Part shown: one piece after another, positions 1-7,137 of the stretch | Layout: every line of letters begins with the position of its first letter | Position numbering within the stretch: the stretch's first letter is position 1 | NCBI GenBank assembly: GCA_016219065.1 | Contig: JACRCK010000132.1 | Location: 1-38,452 of the forward strand | DNA from: Deltaproteobacteria bacterium | GTDB taxonomy: Bacteria; Desulfobacterota; RBG-13-43-22 | Length of the DNA stretch: 38,452 bases | Direction of reading: 5' to 3' | The notes under the pieces: model-generated | Databases searched by the model: none | Seen by the model: the letters and a program-made list of their open reading frames with translations, nothing else | Told to the model about the DNA's origin: nothing | Position numbers and translations under genes: made by a program

Positions 1-293
1 AAAAGGGTTTCCCGGGGCTGACCCACAATGGCTTCCGGCGGGCGCCCGACCTGTTGGGCGGCGTAGCGGTTAACATAAGCCACCCGATCGTCCCGATCGA
101 TGACAAAAATAAAGTCGTTGGCGGCCTCCGCCAGGACACCGTAATTCGTCTTCTCCGGGAGAGGCGGTCTCTTCTTTAACTGCCCCCGGGTCGCGGAAGC
201 TTTCAGGGCGGTTACCCGTTTCCGTAACTGCTGCAGTTCGGCCAGCAACTGGGTCTTGGTTCTGGTTTGATCATTCGTCAAGATGGACACCAT
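1..293 (-). CDS. PAS-domain sensor protein, N-terminal part only
   Basis: The reverse strand opens at ATG 293 and runs off the left edge, so only about 97 residues are visible and the ORF track misses it. It begins with a Gln/Leu-rich stretch (TQLLAELQQLRKRV) typical of the short coiled coil before sensor domains. From about residue 60 a PAS fold starts (LAEAANDFIFVIDRDDRVAYVN, then RPPEAIVGQPRE). The output domain, histidine kinase or GGDEF, lies outside the window and cannot be called. The gene is divergent from the PBP gene at 398. Confidence 0.75.
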   Translation of the reverse strand, partial: MVSILTNDQTRTKTQLLAELQQLRKRVTALKASATRGQLKKRPPLPEKTNYGVLAEAANDFIFVIDRDDRVAYVNRYAAQQVGRPPEAIVGQPRETL

Positions 294-397
294 TTAACCC
301 TTTTTATCTTATTATTTCACATTCCGGTCCAAAAGCAAACTAGACCTTCGACTAAGACTTGCGTTTTTATTTTTTTTGGGAATAATAGGGTACCCAA

Positions 398-2392
398 TTG
401 CGAAGCTTCGTGTCTGAAATGTTACGGCATCCTCTAACCATCCTCTTCTCCCGAGTTTTTCTCGGGATTTTAACGGCTGTCCTGGTCTGGGGCGGCTTAT
501 GTTTCCCTGTGCGGGGCGAAGAGCCCGTCATCCCCTATCCACTCCTGTCTTCCCGGTACAATTCTATCAAAGTGTTCGATATCCGGGGACAATTCGTCGG
601 GCGGATCCTGGCCGAGAAACGGTACTGGGTGCCCATAGAACGCATCCCGGTTTTCCTGCAGAACGCCCTGGTGGCCATCGAAGACGCTCGGTTTTACGAG
701 CACAGCGGCATCGATATCCGGGGCATCGCCCGGGCCCTGGTCAAGGACGTGATGAAGGGCCGCATGGCCGAAGGGGGATCGACCATCACCCAGCAGTTGA
801 TCAAAAACAAGTACCTGTCCCAGGAAAAGACCCTCCAGCGCAAAGTGAAAGAAGGACTGCTGGCCATGGAATACGAACGCAAGTATTCCAAGAAGAAGAT
901 CCTGGAGATGTATTTCAACGAGGTTTTTTTCGGCAACGGGGCCTGGGGGATCGCCCAGGCCTCGCGTCTGTATTTTGATAAAAATCCTGAGGAACTGAAC
1001 GAGGCGGAGTGCGCCCTCCTGGCGGGGGTGCCCAAGGCGCCGTCCCGCTATAATCCCCTGGGGGATTCGCAGAAGGTCCGGGAACGGCGCAACCTGGTTA
1101 TAAAACGGATGGTGGAATTGAACATGGTCCCGGGCGCCCGGGGCGAAAAACTGAAGGCCGCTCCGATCAGCATCATCAAGCCGGGAGAGGCCCCTTATTA
1201 CCTGGAGCATCTGCGCCAGAAGCTACAGGAGCGTTTCGGGCCGGAGATCGTCGAGGGGGGCGGCCTGGAAGTAACCTGTCCCATGGATCTGGAATTGCAG
1301 CGACTGGCCGAACGGGTCATCAGCCTGGGCGTGCCCCGTCTGAACCCCGAACTCCAGGGGGCGCTGATCTGCCTGGATCCGGAAACCGGAAACGTGCTGG
1401 CCGCCGTGGGCGGGGTGGATTTCAAGAAAAGTCCCTACAACCGGGCTTTTTATGCCAAACGGCAGCCCGGGTCGGCCATCAAGCCCTTGATCTACGCGGC
1501 CGCCCTGGATTCGGGCCAGCGGGCCAGCAGTCTTTGGGACGATACGCCGGTGGCCTACAACCGGGGAAACGGGGAAAAATGGACCCCGCTGAATTATGAA
1601 CGCAAACTGGACGGTACCGTGACGCTCCGCAAGGCTTTGGCCTTTTCCAACAACATCATCACCGTGAAGCTGCTGGAAGCCATCGGGGTGCCCTTCATGG
1701 TGGAGTACGCCGCCCGTCTGGGACTTTCCCTGCGTTCCCCGAATGATCTGTCGCTGGCCCTGGGGACGGAAGAGGTGACCCTCAGTGAATTGGTCCAGGC
1801 CTACGTGCCCCTGGTCAATCAAGGCCAGCGGGTGGAGGCCCGGACCATCCTGCGGATTTACGACCGGAACCGGCAGACTTGGCTGGAGGACCCGTTAACG
1901 TCCCAGCCGGCTATCCCCCCGGAGACGGCCTACCTCGTCACCCAGATGCTGCGGGATGTGCTGCGCTACGGGACCGGCAAGACCATCGCCGGCTTCGCCC
2001 AGGAACGGCCGGCGGCCGGCAAGACCGGAACGACCGATGACTATCGGGATGCCTGGTTCATCGGGTACACGCCGCAGTTAATCGCCGGCGTCTGGGTGGG
2101 CCATGACAAACCCCGGCCGGGTGGACGGGGTTTTACCGGGGGGGCTGTCTGCGCTCCTCTCTGGGCCCGTTTCATGGAAGGGGCCCTGAAAAACAAACCG
2201 GTCATGGATTTTACCAGACCCGAGGGGGTGGTGACGGCCCTGATCGATCCGCAAAACGAGGCCTTGGCCAATCCGGAGTGTCCTATAAAGCAGGAAGAGG
2301 TATACCGCAGAGGCACGGAGCCCCTGTTGTTCTGCCCCCAGCATGGCGGCCGCCCGAGCGGTCCTCCGGCCAATGGAGGAATGTTTCCTTAG
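398..2392 (+). CDS. Penicillin-binding protein 1A family (glycosyltransferase + transpeptidase)
   Basis: Bifunctional class A PBP that polymerises lipid II and cross-links peptidoglycan on the outer face of the inner membrane. A single membrane anchor lies at residues 15-38. The GT51 domain carries EDARFYEHSG (95-104), GGSTITQQ (126-133) and KYSKKKILEMYFNEVFFG. The transpeptidase domain has the SAIK nucleophile motif (Ser359, Lys362), SNN (417-419) and KTGTT (542-546). At 664 residues it is short for PBP1A, without an obvious OB insertion. The track start is TTG 398, with AGGG about 8 nt upstream. An in-frame ATG at 419 is an alternative without a clear Shine-Dalgarno. The gene is convergent with the cupin gene downstream. 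Confidence 0.93.
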   Translation: MRSFVSEMLRHPLTILFSRVFLGILTAVLVWGGLCFPVRGEEPVIPYPLLSSRYNSIKVFDIRGQFVGRILAEKRYWVPIERIPVFLQNALVAIEDARFYEHSGIDIRGIARALVKDVMKGRMAEGGSTITQQLIKNKYLSQEKTLQRKVKEGLLAMEYERKYSKKKILEMYFNEVFFGNGAWGIAQASRLYFDKNPEELNEAECALLAGVPKAPSRYNPLGDSQKVRERRNLVIKRMVELNMVPGARGEKLKAAPISIIKPGEAPYYLEHLRQKLQERFGPEIVEGGGLEVTCPMDLELQRLAERVISLGVPRLNPELQGALICLDPETGNVLAAVGGVDFKKSPYNRAFYAKRQPGSAIKPLIYAAALDSGQRASSLWDDTPVAYNRGNGEKWTPLNYERKLDGTVTLRKALAFSNNIITVKLLEAIGVPFMVEYAARLGLSLRSPNDLSLALGTEEVTLSELVQAYVPLVNQGQRVEARTILRIYDRNRQTWLEDPLTSQPAIPPETAYLVTQMLRDVLRYGTGKTIAGFAQERPAAGKTGTTDDYRDAWFIGYTPQLIAGVWVGHDKPRPGGRGFTGGAVCAPLWARFMEGALKNKPVMDFTRPEGVVTALIDPQNEALANPECPIKQEEVYRRGTEPLLFCPQHGGRPSGPPANGGMFP

Positions 2393-2424
2393 GGGAAGAG
2401 CGCAGAATATCAGAGAAGTTATTC

Positions 2425-2841
2425 TCAATTATTAATTAAAGGCGTTGCTACGGTCTCCACTGCCGAGGACTCCGCGGCCAGGCTGCGAAAGGCCGTCAGG
2501 TAGATGGACCCCGGCCCGAGGTTTTGAACGGCGTGTTTGACCCGGGGCGGGATGACCACCAGTGTGTGGTGATCATCGATCCGTCTTTGCTGAACAAGCT
2601 CCGAACCTTCGTCCTGCCAAACCAGCAGGAACGGAGCGCCCAGGAATAAAAGCCATTCGGTAACCCGCGGGTGGACGTGATTGCCCCGGATCGAACCCGG
2701 CTCCATGGATACCAGGTGAAAAGAGGACCAGTCGATCTCCAGGCCGTTTTTCAGCGGGGATTCCTGGAAGGGGGAGAAGGACCAGCCACGCGGTTCCTGC
2801 CGAAAACCTTCCGGCCGCGATAGTATTAACAGTGTATTCAT
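2425..2841 (-). CDS. Small cupin-domain protein
   Basis: A 138-residue single cupin. Motif 1 is visible as GNHVHPRVTEWLLF (HxH followed by E) and motif 2 as PPRVKHAVQNLG, so a metal-binding beta-barrel is likely. It resembles the small sugar-nucleotide isomerase or WxcM/FdtA-like cupins, but the substrate cannot be read from the sequence. A strong AAGGAG sits about 8 nt before ATG 2841. The start is divergent from, and overlaps by 10 nt, the predicted start of the GT9 gene. That neighbour favours a cell-surface polysaccharide role, which is inference. Confidence 0.75.
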   Translation of the reverse strand: MNTLLILSRPEGFRQEPRGWSFSPFQESPLKNGLEIDWSSFHLVSMEPGSIRGNHVHPRVTEWLLFLGAPFLLVWQDEGSELVQQRRIDDHHTLVVIPPRVKHAVQNLGPGSIYLTAFRSLAAESSAVETVATPLINN

Positions 2842-3803
2842 CGAAATCTCCTTGGTTGATTATCCATCAGGGGGCCTTGGGCGATCTGCTGCTGTCCCTG
2901 CCGGCCCTGATATCCCTGCGCCGGCATCATTCAGGAAGCCGGTTGGCGCTGGCCGGAAATCCGTCTAACCTGTCCTTGCTGCAGCACCGCCTTCAAGTTC
3001 GGGACCTGCATTCCACCATGGGTAAGGATTGGGCCGGTCTGTACCAGGGAACGCCCCGCTTGTCGGAAGGGCTGTCCGCCTTTTTAAAGAAAATCCAGCG
3101 GGTCTACGTGTTTGCGCCTCGGCCTCCGGACCTCTTGGCTGAAAATATCAAGGAGGCCGGTTCTGCGGAGGTCGTCTGGATACCCTCTTTCCCGGATAAG
3201 GCCGCCGGAAAATCCATCCCCCTGGTCCAACAGGTGGCACTGAACGCTTTAAACATATCCTGGATTTCTCCGAAAGTTTATCTGGTCTCCAGCCGGGGGG
3301 AAAGATCGGCCGGGGAGGCCCTTTTAAAGAGCCTGGGATTGGAGGTTTCCAAAGGGATTCCGATCTGGGCCATCCACCCCGGAAGCGGAGGTCTTCAAAA
3401 AAACTGGCCCATCGAAAATTTTTTGACCCTGGCCGAAAAGCTGCGGCAGGAGCAAGCAGCCGTTCCTTTTTTCATTTTAGGGCCGGTGGAAAGAGAGGTC
3501 AGGCCGGAAATCCGGGCTCTGATAGGGGGGCAGGGCTTCCCGATCCTGGAGGAGACCAGTCTGGCCCTCCTGGCCGGTGTGCTCAGCTGGAGCGACGGAT
3601 ATCTAGGCAATGATTCCGGGGTGACGCACCTGGCCTCTTGTTTAAACCTCCCGACGCTGGCCCTCTTCGGGCCGACCGATCCTCATCTCTGGGGACCGAT
3701 CGGCAGGAAAACGGTTGTCCGGCGCTCTGACGGCACCTGGCCTTCCTTAACCGTGGAGGCGGTGTTGAGGGAATGCCTCAGGATGCTGGCTGCTACGAAG
3801 TAA
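2832..3803 (+). CDS. Glycosyltransferase family 9 (ADP-heptose:LPS heptosyltransferase-like)
   Basis: 323-residue GT-B enzyme of the heptosyltransferase family, expected to add a heptose-type sugar to the lipopolysaccharide core in the cytoplasm. The N-terminus has the family signature GALGDLLLSLPAL. The C-terminal donor domain has HPGSGGLQKNWP and GNDSGVTHLASCLNLPTLALFGPTDP. The predicted GTG 2832 overlaps the divergent cupin start. A TTG at about 2852, just before the conserved WLIIHQGALGD segment, is an alternative, so the first few residues are uncertain. Confidence 0.88.
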   Translation: MYSSKSPWLIIHQGALGDLLLSLPALISLRRHHSGSRLALAGNPSNLSLLQHRLQVRDLHSTMGKDWAGLYQGTPRLSEGLSAFLKKIQRVYVFAPRPPDLLAENIKEAGSAEVVWIPSFPDKAAGKSIPLVQQVALNALNISWISPKVYLVSSRGERSAGEALLKSLGLEVSKGIPIWAIHPGSGGLQKNWPIENFLTLAEKLRQEQAAVPFFILGPVEREVRPEIRALIGGQGFPILEETSLALLAGVLSWSDGYLGNDSGVTHLASCLNLPTLALFGPTDPHLWGPIGRKTVVRRSDGTWPSLTVEAVLRECLRMLAATK

Positions 3804-4130
3804 GGCCTCCCCGGTATCACGAGCAGCTAGAGGCGGGGGGGATAAACCCTCCCCTACGGAAAAACAATAATCAATAATCAATTGTTAATTATTAATTGTA
3901 AATGAAAGGGCCAGTAGGGGCAGGCCCCCGTGCCTGCCCGCTCTCTCCTTAAAAAGCCATCCCCCCTACCTGGGATGAAAAAGTCTTTGTCTTATAATTT
4001 TGCATTTTGCATTCAATTTTCGTATTTAGCTAAGCCAAGTCGCCTTTGTATTGAACTTCTTCGCGGAACGCCGAACGGTATTTTCGTATTATGTTTTTAA
4101 ACCAGCAACCAGCAACCAGTACCTCTACCT
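3804..4130. other. Intergenic region with repeat remnants, no gene
   Basis: This 327-nt gap separates two converging gene ends. It holds an AT-rich inverted stretch of TTAATT/AATCAATAATC units (about 3867-3900), the GTAGGGGC hairpin repeat (3913-3941), an ACGCCGAACGG-TATTTTCGTATT module (about 4058-4091) and an AACCAGCAACCAGCAACCAG run (about 4099-4119). The same modules recur at 5.1, 5.7, 7.1 and 8.4 kb. I see no credible ORF. Confidence 0.6.
3913..3941 (+). repeat. GTAGGGGC hairpin repeat, copy 1
   Basis: Hairpin with the 8-bp stem GGGCAGGC / GCCTGCCC. A second copy lies at 8370-8398. The outer bases are identical, but two base pairs of the stem have changed on both sides. Confidence 0.6.
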
Positions 4131-4604
4131 CTACCCCTGCACCACAATAGGATACTTTTTTTTATTCAGCGCTAAGAAAAAAATCCCCTGGTCGTCTTCA
4201 TGGATATAATTGGCGATCTGGTAGTAGGCGGCCCTCAGGAACCGGGCCGGGATGCGCCCGTCTTTTACCAGGCAATAGAGCACATTTTCCCGGCTGAGCC
4301 ACAGGGATTCGGGGTCCAGGGCTTCTTGCCGCTCGTCATTGAAGGTCAGGATGAATTTTTCCTCACCCGCCGGATCAGCGGCAGACCAATCCACCCGCTG
4401 CACGACCAGCGGGGTATCTTCCACCTCCAGGACGCATTTCTGATTGTTCAGGTGGACGATAAAATCCCCCCGGTCGTCTTTTTCCAGGTTTTGGATCAGC
4501 CAGAGGAAAATGGGACGATGGCTGATCTCGGCGCCTTCATGGTACCATTTCCCTTCTTTGCTGACAAAGATCATGCAGGGCGGCAGGGGTTCGGGGGTGT
4601 TCAT
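4131..4604 (-). CDS. DUF1285-like protein
   Basis: The track ORF begins upstream at 4745, inside the MaoC-like gene. The plausible start is ATG 4604, which overlaps the TGA of the upstream gene (ATGA, 4 nt) and implies translational coupling; this gives 157 residues. The segment SKEGKWYHEGAEISHRPIFL, then LEVEDTPLVVQRVDW and a late Leu-Trp-rich part, match my memory of DUF1285 (about 150-180 residues, soluble, function unknown). It is the last gene of a leftward operon. Its stop codon lies in a GGTAGAGGTAG run belonging to the flanking repeat. Confidence 0.65.
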   Translation of the reverse strand: MNTPEPLPPCMIFVSKEGKWYHEGAEISHRPIFLWLIQNLEKDDRGDFIVHLNNQKCVLEVEDTPLVVQRVDWSAADPAGEEKFILTFNDERQEALDPESLWLSRENVLYCLVKDGRIPARFLRAAYYQIANYIHEDDQGIFFLALNKKKYPIVVQG

Positions 4605-5047
4605 AAGGCCGGGGCCTCGCTGGTAATGAGCATTTTGCCTTCGCCTTCCGCTACGGTTTCTCCTTTTTGATTTCGGCAGACCCCGGCCAGCACGATGACG
4701 CCTCCGACATATTTTTTTGACGGCTTTTTCTCCCGGATCTCCCATTCGGTAATCAGGGTGTCACCGGGGCGGACCGGGGCCGTAAAGCGGATGGTCTCTT
4801 CCAGGAAGGCGATGGTCGTACCGCTGAAAAAGTTCCCCAGGACGCCGACCATCACCGCCGCGGTCAGCGGACCGTGGACGATCCGGGTTTTCAACGGCAG
4901 GGCTTCGGCCAGCAGGGCATTGGCGTGGAGGGCGTTAAAATCCTTGAACAGCCCGCAGGCCAGGATCATATGGGTTTCTGTGAGGGTCAGGGCATCCTTT
5001 ATCTTGTCGCCCACGGAAACCTGGCCAAAAGTTTTGCCGATAAACAT
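4601..5047 (-). CDS. MaoC-like hot-dog dehydratase
   Basis: 148-residue protein of the MaoC/R-hydratase family, which hydrates or dehydrates acyl-CoA thioesters, typically with 3-hydroxyacyl-CoA. The hydratase segment is visible as FKDFNALHANALLAEALPLK followed by IVHGPLTAAVM (the Asp/Asn...His region), and the C-terminal half has the hot-dog strand pattern (RFTAPVRPGDTLITEWEI). A GAGAAAA sequence precedes ATG 5047. It overlaps the DUF1285-like gene by 4 nt. The actual substrate is not evident. Confidence 0.82.
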   Translation of the reverse strand: MFIGKTFGQVSVGDKIKDALTLTETHMILACGLFKDFNALHANALLAEALPLKTRIVHGPLTAAVMVGVLGNFFSGTTIAFLEETIRFTAPVRPGDTLITEWEIREKKPSKKYVGGVIVLAGVCRNQKGETVAEGEGKMLITSEAPAL

Positions 5048-5069
5048 ATGTTATTTTCTCCTTATAGTT

Positions 5070-5180
5070 TGAGGGCTAATAATCAATAATCAGTTCTTAA
5101 TTGTTAATTCTTAACGGGCCGGACGTTTTAACCAGTAACCAGCAACGAGCAACCAGCAACAGGTTTTATTTTCGCATTAA
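5070..5180. repeat. TTAATTGTTAAT / AACCAGCAACCAG composite repeat, copy A
   Basis: A module string: AATCAATAATCA, TTCTTAATTGTTAATTC, AACGGGCCGGACGTTTT, an AACCAGTAACCAGCAAC run, then AGGTTTTATTTTCGCATTAA. The same string in the same order occurs at 5654-5752. It fills the gap between dtd and the MaoC-like gene. Its last module supplies the TAA stop of dtd (minus strand). Confidence 0.7.
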
Positions 5181-5626
5181 AAGTTTTTCCCACTGTCCAG
5201 CAGGAGGGTAACCGGCCCATCATTGATCAGGGAAACTTCCATCATTTCCTGGAAGCGGCCGCCGGCCACCGGCAGGCCGGCCGCCTTGATTTTTTGAATA
5301 AACAATTCATAAAGGGGCCCGGCCTTTTCGGGTGGAGCGCAATGGGAAAAAGAAGGTCTCCGCCCCTTCCGGCAATCGCCCCAGAGTGTGAATTGAGAAA
5401 CGATCAATAAGGAACCGTGAAGGTCCATTACCGAGAGGTTGAACCGGCCCTGATCATCGGCAAAGATCCGCAGATGCAGAACCTTCTCCACCAGATAACC
5501 CACATCCTCCTCCGTGTCGTCCTGGCCGACGCCCAGAAAAATCAACAAACCGGGACCGATCTCCCCCACGGTTTCCTGTTGAACTCGAACCGAGGCTTGT
5601 TTAACGCGCTGGACAACGAGACGCAA
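5177..5626 (-). CDS. dtd: D-aminoacyl-tRNA deacylase
   Basis: Removes D-amino acids mischarged on tRNA; a cytosolic homodimer. The track ORF starts at 5665, but the family begins with RLVVQRVKQASV, so TTG 5626, preceded by AAAGG, gives the usual length of 149 residues. Motifs seen are the catalytic SQFTLW and the C-terminal NDGPVTLLLDS, the Gly-Pro motif that enforces chiral selection. PSFSHCAPPEKAGPLYELF is also typical of the family. It sits inside a leftward operon between repeat copies. Confidence 0.93.
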   Translation of the reverse strand: MRLVVQRVKQASVRVQQETVGEIGPGLLIFLGVGQDDTEEDVGYLVEKVLHLRIFADDQGRFNLSVMDLHGSLLIVSQFTLWGDCRKGRRPSFSHCAPPEKAGPLYELFIQKIKAAGLPVAGGRFQEMMEVSLINDGPVTLLLDSGKNF

Positions 5627-5653
5627 GGAGAACCTTTCTGGAAAAAAGAAAAA

Positions 5654-5757
5654 CCTAATAATCAATTCTTAATTGTTAATCTTAACGGACCGAACGTTTT
5701 TTAACCAGTAACCAGTAACCAGCAACAGGTTTTATTTCGTATTAAAATTCGATGTTC
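5654..5757. repeat. TTAATTGTTAAT / AACCAGCAACCAG composite repeat, copy B
   Basis: Second copy of the string at 5070-5180: AATCAATTCTTAATTGTTAAT, CTTAACGGACCGAACG, an AACCAGTAACCAGTAACC run, then AGGTTTTATTTCGTATTAA. A GATGTTCGATGTTTGAT run follows and encodes the last residues (NQTSNIEF) of the neighbouring gene on the minus strand, including its TAA stop. Confidence 0.7.
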
Positions 5758-6740
5758 GATGTTTGATTTGTTTCCTCTCCGGAAAGCCCTTCACGGGCGA
5801 TTTCAGCGATTTCGGGATTGTGATGATTCTGCAGCCCTTGCAGAAGGGCCTTCTTCCGCGGGTCCCGGACCCGGCTGATCAGAAAGGCCGCGTCCCCCGT
5901 CACCTGGTCCGGCGATCCTGTCAGCAGGGGGGCCAGGGCCTCCAGAATTCCGCCCTGGAGGTCGCTTTCGGCGTCGATGAGTTCTTCGAAAAGGGCCATG
6001 GCGCCCAGCTTGATCCCGAATTCTTCCGCCTCCAAAAGCCGAGCCGCCAGGGGCAGGTTTTCCGGGTGGAGCCGAAGCCGTTCGACAGCTTCGTCCAGGC
6101 GTTTTTCCAACAGGTCGTTCCGGTAAAGGCTGAGCAGAAAGTCTTCGGAAGATATCCGGACCAGCCATTCAGCGAGTTCGGTTTCGGAGTGCATCCCGGT
6201 GAGGAAGACTTCCTCGCCGAGGACCGTGGTAGGTGCGGCCCTGGGCTGGTAGCGTTCCGCCCATTCGGGAAAGAGGAGGATATCCACCACGCGGGTCCGG
6301 ATGTTGGCTCCGGCGGCGGCCAGCTTATGGGCCAGTTCGACCATCCGGGGACAAAATGGACAGGAAGGGGTGATGAGCACCGTTATGGTCAAGGGGGCCT
6401 GAAAATTTTCGAGAACAGCCAGGGTACCGGGATGCAAGGCTGGTTTTTCCCCGGCCAGAATTTTCACCAAAGTTAAAAAAGGGGGCCACTCGAGGCCTTC
6501 CGGGACGGCCTGATAAAAATGACGGAAAGCCCCCTGATTCCCCAGGGAAAATGCGGGGAGCTCCAAATTCCCCAGACCAGCGGTCTCGCCGAGGACCCAG
6601 GGGATTCCCACTTCCCGGTTCATTCGCAGGAGAAAGGTTTCCAGCAGGGCGCTGCGCGGGTCTTCGCCCCGGGGATAAAATTTCAGCGCCAGGTCCTGGG
6701 GCCGGGATTCGAGAAACGCTTTGAGCAATTGTTCGTCCAT
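5742..6740 (-). CDS. Thioredoxin-fold protein with CPFC motif and C-terminal helical repeat region
   Basis: 332 residues. The N-terminal part (1-110) looks like a degenerate thioredoxin fold. Residues 115-200 form a second one with the redox motif TPSCPFCPRMVELAHKLA and a cis-Pro region RAAPTTVLG, as in glutaredoxin-like protein disulfide oxidoreductases. Residues 205-320 are helix-rich and HEAT-like (ALAPLLTGSPDQVTGDAAFL, DPRKKALLQGLQNH). The final NQTSNIEF is encoded by an intergenic repeat. A TTGACC-N18-TATACT promoter puts the transcription start only about 12 nt before ATG 6740. It is the first gene of the leftward operon through 4131. Partner proteins are unknown. Confidence 0.7.
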   Translation of the reverse strand: MDEQLLKAFLESRPQDLALKFYPRGEDPRSALLETFLLRMNREVGIPWVLGETAGLGNLELPAFSLGNQGAFRHFYQAVPEGLEWPPFLTLVKILAGEKPALHPGTLAVLENFQAPLTITVLITPSCPFCPRMVELAHKLAAAGANIRTRVVDILLFPEWAERYQPRAAPTTVLGEEVFLTGMHSETELAEWLVRISSEDFLLSLYRNDLLEKRLDEAVERLRLHPENLPLAARLLEAEEFGIKLGAMALFEELIDAESDLQGGILEALAPLLTGSPDQVTGDAAFLISRVRDPRKKALLQGLQNHHNPEIAEIAREGLSGEETNQTSNIEF

Positions 6741-6758
6741 TCGCTATGATCCCGGGGC

Positions 6759-6788
6759 AGTATAGGACCCGGTAATTCCAGGGGTCAA
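6759..6788 (-). promoter_or_regulatory. Sigma-70-type promoter for the leftward operon
   Basis: Minus strand TTGACC, an 18-nt spacer and TATACT. The predicted transcription start lies near 6752, about 12 nt before ATG 6740, leaving no room for a normal Shine-Dalgarno. Confidence 0.6.
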
Positions 6789-6837
6789 GAAAAAAGGCAG
6801 CCCGGAGAGGCAGCGCTCCAAGACGGCTAATTTTTAC

Positions 6838-6866
6838 TTGGCATTCCTATTGGATAACTTTATAGT
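6838..6866 (+). promoter_or_regulatory. Sigma-70-type promoter for the cytochrome gene
   Basis: TTGGCA, a 17-nt spacer and TATAGT. The predicted start near 6873 leaves a leader of about 265 nt that contains a long hairpin (6970-7009) and GCCGAAC repeats before the cytochrome ATG. Confidence 0.55.
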
Positions 6867-6969
6867 AGCGCCCGGGATCGTATGCCCGCGAAGCATGAAA
6901 ATTTTATCCGGCTTGGGGTTGCCCGTAGGGGGTTATACCCGTCATCTGCGTTAACTTAAGCCCACGTCA

Positions 6970-7009
6970 TTCCGGACGAATCACGCCATAGGCGTGATGA
7001 GATCCGGAA
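6970..7009 (+). repeat. Two-tier hairpin in the cytochrome leader
   Basis: Outer arms TTCCGGA / TCCGGAA enclose an inner perfect stem ATCACGCC-ATA-GGCGTGAT. It lies in the transcribed leader of the cytochrome gene. No U-run follows, so it is not a plain terminator. It may be a repeat element or an mRNA structure. Confidence 0.55.
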
Positions 7010-7067
7010 GCCAGGGCCGTCAGGGGCTTAAAACTACCCTATCAGAGCTTAGTATTTGTATTAAACT

Positions 7068-7125
7068 AATACGCCGAACGCCGAACGCCGAACGCTCAAC
7101 GCAGAACGGTATTTTCGTATTAAGG
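7068..7125 (+). repeat. CGCCGAACG tandem run with TATTTTCGTATTAA end
   Basis: Several tandem ACGCCGAACG units followed by GCAGAACGGTATTTTCGTATTAA, directly before the Shine-Dalgarno of the cytochrome gene. A shorter version with the same end lies at about 4058-4091. Confidence 0.6.
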
Positions 7126-7137
7126 CAAGGAGCCGCC

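Noticed and set aside
4605-4745. N-terminal extension of the DUF1285-like ORF
   Set aside because: Out-of-frame reading of the MaoC-like gene; the ATGA overlap at 4601-4604 gives a natural start.
6994-7137. N-terminal extension of the cytochrome ORF
   Set aside because: It precedes the signal peptide and consists of GCCGAAC repeats; ATG 7138 has the Shine-Dalgarno.
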